Positions 11,652 to 16,924 of a stretch of DNA of 16,924 nucleotides are shown here, piece by piece. Numbering within the stretch: position 1 is the first letter of the stretch; every line of letters begins with the position of its first letter. Made by a program: the position numbers and the translations under genes. Source of the stretch: BOG-1184 sp964651515 (GTDB lineage: Bacteria; Fibrobacterota; Chitinivibrionia; Chitinivibrionales; Chitinispirillaceae). The notes beneath the pieces were generated by a model. It saw only the letters and a program-made list of their open reading frames with translations. It had not been told where the DNA came from and made no database searches. Where the stretch lies: assembly GCA_964651515.1 (NCBI GenBank), contig CAZYYB010000070.1, positions 1-16,924 of the forward strand, written 5' to 3'.

Positions 11652-13310
11652 ATGAGAGGCTGGCAGGCAGGGGCAGGGATCGGCTTTTTTGCGGCGATAC
11701 TATTCATGGGAAGCGCCGTCTGGGCATCGCCCGACGCCGACGATTTAATCCGGCTGGCGAAGTCCGGGGTAGACGAAGAGGTGCTCATGGCCTATATCAA
11801 GGCCGCGCCCGATACCTTCGACCTGAGCGCCGACGACATCATTACGCTCAAGGACCTCGGGGTCCCCTCAAAGGTGATCAGCGAGGCGATGCTCCACGGT
11901 CATGCGGCCGATACCTCCCTGGTAACCGCGGCAAAGGAAGAGATCCGGCAGGCGACCAGCGACACCGCCGCTCCGGCGATGCCGCCGACCGAGGCCGCCC
12001 CGGCCGAAGAAGCCATGCCGCAGGAAAGCGCCGAGGTAGCGACCTCGGCGGCGGTCGCACCGCCTGCCGACGATCAGAATATCTCGTTCTTCTACCAGGC
12101 GCTCTACCCTTATGGCAACTGGTTGAATATCGACGGCCAGTGGTGCTGGCAGCCCACCGCCGCGAGCATCAGCCCGGACTGGGCGCCCTACTGCCGCCAT
12201 GGCCACTGGGTATGGTCGGACTGGGGGTGGTGCTGGGAGTCCGATTACTCGTGGGGATGGGCGCCGTTCCATTACGGCCGCTGGTTCCGCCACCCGACAA
12301 ACGGCTGGTGCTGGGTCCCGGATGCGCAGTGGGGTCCGGCGTGGGTCGCCTGGCGCACCGGAGACGACTATTGCGGCTGGGCGCCGCTGCCGCCCGGCTC
12401 CCGCTTCGAGCGGGACGGCTTCTATTTCCGGAACGCCCATGTGGGGATCGGGTTCGACTTCAACCTGACCGCCCGCGACTACTTCTTCCTGCCGAACGGC
12501 AATTTCTGCGATCCGCACCCGTGGGTCCACATCGTTCCCGCCATCCGCGCGGGAGACGCGTATAACCGCACGAACTTCGAGAAGGACGCCTACCGCTTCG
12601 ACAACGACCATATCTTCAACGGCGGGCCGCATATCGACGATATCAGCCGGGCCGCCCACCGCGAGATCCGCCCGATTGCCATCCAGGAGAACAACGTCAG
12701 GCCGGGCGAACCCATTCCGCGGAACATGACGCGCGACGGACGGCTGGTCATCTACAAGCCGGCAATATCGCCGCAGGCGCCCCGCAGCCCGCTCGCAATC
12801 AAGGCCGTACTCGCGAAGCAGCCGCTCGGCGGCCGCCCGGTACGGACCGGGGGCAACGGTACCAACCGCGTGCAGCGCCAGAACGATGCCTGGCACCAGG
12901 CACTCAAGATCCAGCAGGCGAATGCCGCGGCGGCACGGCAGCGGCAGGGAGCACTCCAGAAGCAGGCGGTAAGCGAGCCCGACCCGCAAAAGGCGGCCGC
13001 GTTCAAGGCCGAGGCGGATGTCCAGTCCATGCGTGCCCAGCGGGCAACCGCGCATGTCAGCCGCATCAGGCAGTGGAGCCCGCCTTCCGACAAGACGCCG
13101 GTCATCATGCCGCAGTCGCGGGTGGTGACGCAGCAGAACGGCGATGTCAACCAGGTGCGCATGCAGGTACGGACCCAGGTTCGCAGCGATGCGGTGCGGG
13201 AAGACCAGCAGAGCCGGGTATCCGAGCAGATGGTCCGGACGCCCCCTTCGCAGCCACGGGAACAGCCCGAGCAGGAGGAGAATCGCGAAGGAGGCGGACG
13301 GGGGAGATAG
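11652..13310 (+). CDS. Secreted tryptophan-rich protein (DUF6600-like)
   Basis: 552 residues with a signal peptide (about 1-25, likely cut after AVWA). A helical module (about 28-82) has the pattern DDLIRLAKSGVDEEVLMAYI...LSADDIITLKDLGVPSKVI. An Ala/Pro/Glu-rich linker (about 104-140) leads to a domain packed with Trp and Tyr (about 146-247: YPYGNWLNIDGQWCW, WGWCWES, HYGRWF, GWCWVPDAQWGPAWVAWR, CGWAPLPP), the pattern of DUF6600 proteins, thought to be envelope or surface proteins of unknown role. Beyond about residue 380 the chain is Gln/Arg/Ala-rich, basic and probably disordered. AAGGAG at 11641-11646 gives a firm start. It stands alone, divergent from the ferritin-like gene and convergent with the PIN-PhoH gene. 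Confidence 0.8.
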   Translation: MRGWQAGAGIGFFAAILFMGSAVWASPDADDLIRLAKSGVDEEVLMAYIKAAPDTFDLSADDIITLKDLGVPSKVISEAMLHGHAADTSLVTAAKEEIRQATSDTAAPAMPPTEAAPAEEAMPQESAEVATSAAVAPPADDQNISFFYQALYPYGNWLNIDGQWCWQPTAASISPDWAPYCRHGHWVWSDWGWCWESDYSWGWAPFHYGRWFRHPTNGWCWVPDAQWGPAWVAWRTGDDYCGWAPLPPGSRFERDGFYFRNAHVGIGFDFNLTARDYFFLPNGNFCDPHPWVHIVPAIRAGDAYNRTNFEKDAYRFDNDHIFNGGPHIDDISRAAHREIRPIAIQENNVRPGEPIPRNMTRDGRLVIYKPAISPQAPRSPLAIKAVLAKQPLGGRPVRTGGNGTNRVQRQNDAWHQALKIQQANAAAARQRQGALQKQAVSEPDPQKAAAFKAEADVQSMRAQRATAHVSRIRQWSPPSDKTPVIMPQSRVVTQQNGDVNQVRMQVRTQVRSDAVREDQQSRVSEQMVRTPPSQPREQPEQEENREGGGRGR

Positions 13311-13325
13311 GGGCGCCGACGGCCG

Positions 13326-13356
13326 CGGAAGGATATCGGCACCCGGTATCCTTCCG
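13326..13356. terminator. Strong hairpin between convergent genes, likely shared terminator
   Basis: 14-base arms CGGAAGGATATCGG (13326-13339) and CCGGTATCCTTCCG (13343-13356) with loop CAC; one pair is a wobble. It lies 16 bp past the stop of the W-rich gene and about 48 bp past the stop of the convergent PIN-PhoH gene. No T run follows on either side, so it may act with Rho or as a 3' end stabiliser. Confidence 0.6.
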
Positions 13357-13403
13357 TGAAGCGTTTGCCATGCGCGAAAATCGTCGTGGTATCGGTCGTG
13401 GCC

Positions 13404-14738
13404 CTACAGCAGATTCGCCGCGATCTCGGCCAGTTCCGACCGTTCCCCCTTCTCCAGGTTGATATGCGCGTAGAGCCGCTGGCCCTTCATCTTGGAGATC
13501 AGGTACGACAGCCCGTTCGTGTGGCTGTCGAGGTAGGGGTGATCGATCTGGTAAATGTCGCCGGTAAACACGAGTTTCGTCCCTTCCCCGGCCCGCGTTA
13601 TGATCGTCTTGATCTCGTTGGGGGTCAGGTTCTGGGCTTCGTCGACGATGAAGAATACCTTCACGAGGCTCCTGCCGCGGATATAGGCGAGCGGCGTTAT
13701 CTGCAACTTCTCGAGTTCGAGCATTTCGCCTATCCGCCGCGCATTCCGGTCGTTCTGTGCGTACTGGTTCCGGATGACCGCCAGGTTGTCGTGCAGCGGC
13801 TGCATGTACGGACCGATCTTTGAATCGATGTCGCCGGGCAGGTAGCCGATGTCCTTATTTGACAACGGGATAATGGGCCGCGCGACGTAGATCTGGTAGT
13901 AGCTTTTCCTCTTTTCAAGCGCCGCCGCGATGGCGAGCAGCGTCTTGCCGGTACCCGCCTTCCCGGTCATGCTGACAAGCTTCACCGCGTCGTCCATGAG
14001 CATGTTCAGTGCAAAACACTGTTCGGCATTGCGCGGCATGATGCCGTAGGCCGGGGATTTTTCCACCCTGACAATCGCCTCCCGGTCGGCCTTGAACACC
14101 GCGAGGGCCGATTTCTGCGCACTGCGCAGGACGATATTCTCATTGGGAAGCAGCGGAGAATCGAGATGCAGGGAAGCGGCATCGACCTCGAAGGGGTCGT
14201 GATAGAGGCGGTCCACGGTATCGGCGGAAATGGCTTCCTCGAACCGGATGCCCTTGTATAAAGCGGAAATGTCGCTGACGCGGTCGGTCGTATAGTCTTC
14301 GGCCGCGATGCCCATCGATTTCGCCTTCATGCGGAGATTGACATCCTTGGAAACGAGGACGACCTGCCGCAGCGGCAGCTCCTTCGCCAGGCAGTACGCG
14401 GCATTCAGGATATGGTGGTCGGGCTTGTTCCCGGCAAAGTTGCGGGCGATGTCGGCGTGGTACTCCCGTTCCAGCCTGATCGATATTTTCCCGAGTCCCG
14501 GACCGATCGTCACGCCGCCGTTGAAGAGCCGGTCCCCGGACAGGGAATCGAGCGCGCGGGCGAATTCGCGGGCGTGGAAGTTGAGGATGTCGTTGCCCTT
14601 TTTAAAGTTGTCCAGTTCTTCGAGAACCGTGATCGGAATGACGAGGTTATTTTCCGCGAACTGATGGATGCAGGAGCTGTCGTGCAGGATGACGTTGGTA
14701 TCGAGAACGAAGTACTTGCCCGGCTTATTTCTTGCCAT
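13404..14738 (-). CDS. PIN domain - PhoH-like ATPase
   Basis: 444 residues. The N-terminal PIN domain (about 8-150) shows the acidic set D13 (VLDTNVIL), E40/E41 (VLEELD), D107 (KPDHHIL) and D132 (SKDVNL), expected to form an RNase site. The C-terminal PhoH ATPase (about 230-444) has Walker A GKAGTGKT (259-266), Walker B VFFIVDEAQN (361-370) and the FTGDIYQID motif (391-399). This is the common PhoH2/YlaK arrangement, implicated in RNA unwinding and cleavage; it need not relate to phosphate starvation. AAAGGGGGGA precedes the ATG. Its 5' leader contains a GC-rich hairpin at 14767-14782. It lies downstream of thiL on the same strand, 236 bp away and with a possible terminator between them. Confidence 0.92.
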   Translation of the reverse strand: MARNKPGKYFVLDTNVILHDSSCIHQFAENNLVIPITVLEELDNFKKGNDILNFHAREFARALDSLSGDRLFNGGVTIGPGLGKISIRLEREYHADIARNFAGNKPDHHILNAAYCLAKELPLRQVVLVSKDVNLRMKAKSMGIAAEDYTTDRVSDISALYKGIRFEEAISADTVDRLYHDPFEVDAASLHLDSPLLPNENIVLRSAQKSALAVFKADREAIVRVEKSPAYGIMPRNAEQCFALNMLMDDAVKLVSMTGKAGTGKTLLAIAAALEKRKSYYQIYVARPIIPLSNKDIGYLPGDIDSKIGPYMQPLHDNLAVIRNQYAQNDRNARRIGEMLELEKLQITPLAYIRGRSLVKVFFIVDEAQNLTPNEIKTIITRAGEGTKLVFTGDIYQIDHPYLDSHTNGLSYLISKMKGQRLYAHINLEKGERSELAEIAANLL

Positions 14739-14766
14739 CGTATCGGTCCCCCCTTTTCGATGCTGC

Positions 14767-14782
14767 GGCGGCGCGGGCCGCC
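14767..14782 (-). promoter_or_regulatory. GC-rich hairpin in the 5' leader of the PIN-PhoH gene
   Basis: Perfect 6-bp arms GGCGGC (14767-14772) and GCCGCC (14777-14782) around GCGG, about 30 nt before the PhoH start codon on the minus strand and just before its ribosome site. The flank on the upstream side is AT-rich. It may affect translation or transcript stability; chance is possible in GC-rich DNA. Confidence 0.3.
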
Positions 14783-14916
14783 TTAAATAAAATTACCTGT
14801 TCCGGATGCCGCGTGGATATAAAAAAAGGCATGTGGATGTTATGAAAGCGTGAGAGTTGGATTTTCGTAGCATGATACTATTGCGGATAGCGCTCAGGTG
14901 GCACTCCTTCACCGCG

Positions 14917-14946
14917 GGGGTGACCCGGCTCGACCATCCAAAAAAG
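14917..14946 (-). repeat. Short dispersed repeat, copy B
   Basis: Read on the minus strand this is a T run followed by GGATGGTCGAGCCGGGTCAC and Cs, closely matching copy A at 11514-11543 on the plus strand. It sits directly after the hairpin that ends the thiL transcript region. The rest of the gap (14783-14916) shows no gene that I can support. Confidence 0.45.
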
Positions 14947-14965
14947 AGAATTTGACTTTTCAAAT
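14940..14965 (-). terminator. Possible intrinsic terminator of thiL
   Basis: On the minus strand ATTTGA (14965-14960), loop AAAG, TCAAAT (14955-14950), then CTC and a run of six T (14945-14940). It begins 10 nt past the thiL stop. The stem is short and AT-rich, so termination may be partial. Confidence 0.4.
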
Positions 14966-14974
14966 AAATTCACC

Positions 14975-16012
14975 TTACCCCCTCCCACTCCCCACATGAT
15001 CCCAGCTCTTCCCTTCAACCTTCCTGATTCGCGCACCTTCCCGTAACCAGACCCCTTTCCGCTTATTCGTAAATGTTCCGAGCCCGACCATCCCTCCGCC
15101 CGCATTCCCCGGCAGGCAGGAAGGATCGAACCCCTCCCCCGCCGCGAACAGCAGCGAATACTCCTCCCCGCCGTGGAGCACCCACTCCCGCCACGGGGTG
15201 GCGAGCCTTTCGCCGAGCGACGCCATGCCGGCGGGCGGGGCGAGATGTTCGAGCGTGAGTTCGAGGCCGAGATTGTTTTCGTGGCAGAGCGTCGCGGCGT
15301 CCTTCGATATGCCGTCGGAGAGATCCATCATGGCGTGGACTTTTTCGCATGAGCCAAGCAGAAGCCCGAGGGGGACGGGCGGATCGGGCCGGATATGGGC
15401 CTCGGCGAGGCCCCGGTAGCGTTCCGGCAATTTGGACCGCCCCCATTTTTGCAGTGCGGCGAAGCCCGCCGCGCTCCGTCCCGGAAAGGCGCTCAGCCGG
15501 AGCGTGTCGCCGTTTTTTACTCCCCGGCGGGTCAGGAGCCTTCCGCCTTCCGGGGCCCGCCCGATGAGCGTTATGCCGATCGTCCAGCACGGGCCGCCGG
15601 AGAGGTCGCCGCCGATGAGCCGGAACTTCCATTTCCGGCACGCCTCCGCAAAGCCGTGGTAGAGCGCCTCGCTCTTCCTGGTGATCGACGCATCCCCCGA
15701 CGGAAAGACGAGCTGGACGAGCGCCGCCTCGGGCAGCGCGGCCATGGCGGCGCAGTCGCTCACGTTTGCGGCCATGCAGCGGAAACCGATCTCCTCGAAG
15801 CTTGCCGTAGCGGTGGTAAAGTGGACATTCTCCACCGCGATGTCGGCGGTGAAAACCAGCCGCTCGCCCGGCGTGCAGAACCGCACCGCGGCGTCGTCGC
15901 CGAGCGTCAACGGGTAGGGTTTCCCCTTCGCCGCCGAGCGCCCGAGGATTTTCCCGAGCGACGAGAGAAGTTCGTATTCCCCGGAGGGATATTCAGGTTT
16001 CGATTTAGGCAT
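14975..16012 (-). CDS. thiL: Thiamine-monophosphate kinase
   Basis: 345 residues, the usual ThiL length. The enzyme phosphorylates thiamine monophosphate with ATP to give thiamine diphosphate, the active cofactor. Motifs in order: LGDDAA (37-42), FTADIAVENVHF (54-65), NVSDCAAM (83-90), IGGDLSGG (133-140), MMDLSDGISKD (228-238) and HGGEEYSLLF (280-289), all at expected places; the second motif (usually TTD...EGVHF) and GGEEYS (usually GGEDYE) vary slightly. The ATG at 16012 is only two codons after an in-frame stop, so the start cannot be much further upstream. No ribosome site is seen. It is divergent from the PHP nuclease gene, with an inverted repeat between them. No other thiamine gene is in the window. 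Confidence 0.93.
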   Translation of the reverse strand: MPKSKPEYPSGEYELLSSLGKILGRSAAKGKPYPLTLGDDAAVRFCTPGERLVFTADIAVENVHFTTATASFEEIGFRCMAANVSDCAAMAALPEAALVQLVFPSGDASITRKSEALYHGFAEACRKWKFRLIGGDLSGGPCWTIGITLIGRAPEGGRLLTRRGVKNGDTLRLSAFPGRSAAGFAALQKWGRSKLPERYRGLAEAHIRPDPPVPLGLLLGSCEKVHAMMDLSDGISKDAATLCHENNLGLELTLEHLAPPAGMASLGERLATPWREWVLHGGEEYSLLFAAGEGFDPSCLPGNAGGGMVGLGTFTNKRKGVWLREGARIRKVEGKSWDHVGSGRG

Positions 16013-16020
16013 AGTGCATT

Positions 16021-16045
16021 ATTCGGCGGGGGAACCTCGCCGAAT
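16021..16045. repeat. Inverted repeat between divergent thiL and PHP genes
   Basis: Arms ATTCGGCG (16021-16028) and CGCCGAAT (16038-16045) with a 9-nt loop that contains most of the GGGGGAACC repeat core found at the left end of the window. It lies within 10 bp of the thiL start codon and could be an operator or simply a repeat. Confidence 0.4.
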
Positions 16046-16104
16046 CCGGCAAGACTACCCATCCCACCCCGATTCTCCCGATAACTATATATATTTTTCC
16101 GATC

Positions 16105-16924
16105 ATGAAATTCTACGCCGACCTGCACATCCACTCACCGTACTCACGGGCGACATCGAGCCGGCTCTCGCTCGAAGAGCTGTACGCCTCAGGGCGGATC
16201 AAGGGCATCCAGGTGATCGGGACCGGCGACTGCCTCCACCCCGCCCGCCTCGCCGAGTGCCGCGAAAAACTGAAGGACGAGGGAACCGGCCTCTTCACGC
16301 TCAAACAAAAATATTGCTCCGTGGCGGCCGATCTCGTGCCGCAAGGCCGGACGGGCGAGGTGCGCTTCATGCCGACGGTCGAGGTATCGTGCATCTACAG
16401 GAGGTCCGGCCGCGTCCGCAAGGTCCACAATGTCATCTGCTTCCCGTCGATCGATGCGGCGCTGCGGGCACGGAAGCGCCTCGAAAAGATCGGCAACCTA
16501 AACGCCGACGGACGGCCGATCATCGGGCTCGATTCGCGGAACTTGCTCGAAATCGCCCTCGAAGCGGACCCGGCGGCGCTCTTTATTCCGGCGCACATCT
16601 GGACCCCCTGGTTTTCCGTGCTCGGCTCGAAGAGCGGGTTCGACTCGATCGGTGAGTGTTTCGGCGACCTGACGCGACACATTTACGCGGTCGAAACCGG
16701 CCTCTCCTCCGATCCGGCAATGAACCGGCGGCTGTCGAGCCTCGATCCCTTCGCGCTCGTCTCCTTCTCCGATGCCCACTCGCCCGCAAAGCTCGGGCGC
16801 GAGTGCACCCTCTTCGATACCGATCTCTCCTATCCGGCACTGTACCGTGCGCTCGCCGAAAAAAAGAATCCGGGCCTCGCCGGCACGGTGGAGTTCTTTC
16901 CCGAGGAGGGCAAGTACCACGTCG
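16105..16924 (+). CDS. PHP-domain protein, endonuclease Q-like (partial, runs off right edge)
   Basis: 273 residues are visible and the frame remains open at the window end. The start MKFYADLHIHSPYSRATS has the PHP metal motif D6, H8, H10; further likely ligands are D42 and H45 (GTGDCLHP), E93 (PTVEVS), H108, H164 (PAHIWTPWF) and D223/H225 (FSDAHSP). This order and the opening words match the EndoQ/TIGR00375 group, which cuts DNA 5' of deaminated bases such as hypoxanthine or uracil; bacterial members are often labelled as helicase-associated. Full proteins are longer (about 400 residues), so a C-terminal part is missing here. No Shine-Dalgarno site precedes the ATG, but TATATT at 16090-16095 lies 9 nt upstream, so a leaderless transcript is possible. 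Confidence 0.88.
   Translation, partial: MKFYADLHIHSPYSRATSSRLSLEELYASGRIKGIQVIGTGDCLHPARLAECREKLKDEGTGLFTLKQKYCSVAADLVPQGRTGEVRFMPTVEVSCIYRRSGRVRKVHNVICFPSIDAALRARKRLEKIGNLNADGRPIIGLDSRNLLEIALEADPAALFIPAHIWTPWFSVLGSKSGFDSIGECFGDLTRHIYAVETGLSSDPAMNRRLSSLDPFALVSFSDAHSPAKLGRECTLFDTDLSYPALYRALAEKKNPGLAGTVEFFPEEGKYHV

Noticed and set aside
14878..15105. 75-residue minus-strand frame beside the end of thiL
   Set aside because: Overlaps the thiL 3' end in a different frame and then runs through the dispersed repeat; composition is not protein-like.

Overview
The window is high-GC bacterial DNA with tightly packed genes, good Shine-Dalgarno sites on most of them, and repeat-laden AT-richer gaps. 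The protein set points to a Gram-negative bacterium that is not a classical model: a TPM/LemA envelope pair, an SpmA-SpmB fusion, a tryptophan-rich secreted protein of the DUF6600 type, a PIN-PhoH ATPase, ThiL, an EndoQ-like PHP nuclease, and a sphingolipid-type gene set resembling those of Bacteroidota and some delta-proteobacterial lineages. No rRNA, tRNA, CRISPR array, phage gene or transposase was seen, and the phylum cannot be fixed from the sequence alone.

Layout. 1-191: repeat-rich sequence with hairpins and a 27-nt tandem repeat, possibly the end of a rightward gene. 188-2312 (minus): three-gene operon, TPM-domain membrane protein, then a small nucleotidyltransferase, then LemA. 2313-2758: gene-poor gap with dispersed palindromic repeats, a tiny ORF behind a strong Shine-Dalgarno site, and a promoter. 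2759-4414 (plus): Rho-N-like small protein and SpmA-SpmB fusion. 4506-9025 (plus): Nudix hydrolase, then a compact run of serine palmitoyltransferase-like enzyme, GNAT-type acyltransferase, 3-ketosphinganine-reductase-like SDR and a secreted DUF4833-type protein. 9012-11410 (minus): a cytidylyltransferase/aminotransferase fusion, 3'-overlapping the previous run, and a ferritin-like protein. 11652-13310 (plus): secreted W-rich protein. 13404-16012 (minus): PIN-PhoH ATPase and ThiL. 16105 to the right edge (plus): EndoQ-like PHP protein, cut by the window.

The most interesting region is 5257-10814. The three enzymes encoded at 5257-8487 can be read as a minimal ceramide route: condensation of serine with a fatty acyl thioester, N-acylation, and reduction of the 3-keto group. 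The reductase carries the PPDTDTP...KPPET signature I associate with eukaryotic 3-ketodihydrosphingosine reductases. A secreted protein of unknown function is encoded 13 bp behind it. The convergent neighbour joins a LicC/PntC-like nucleotidyltransferase to a HisC/CobD-like PLP domain, which would suit making a CDP-activated amino-alcohol head group. The link between the two sets is inference from position and family; no head-group transferase and no PEP mutase lies in the window.
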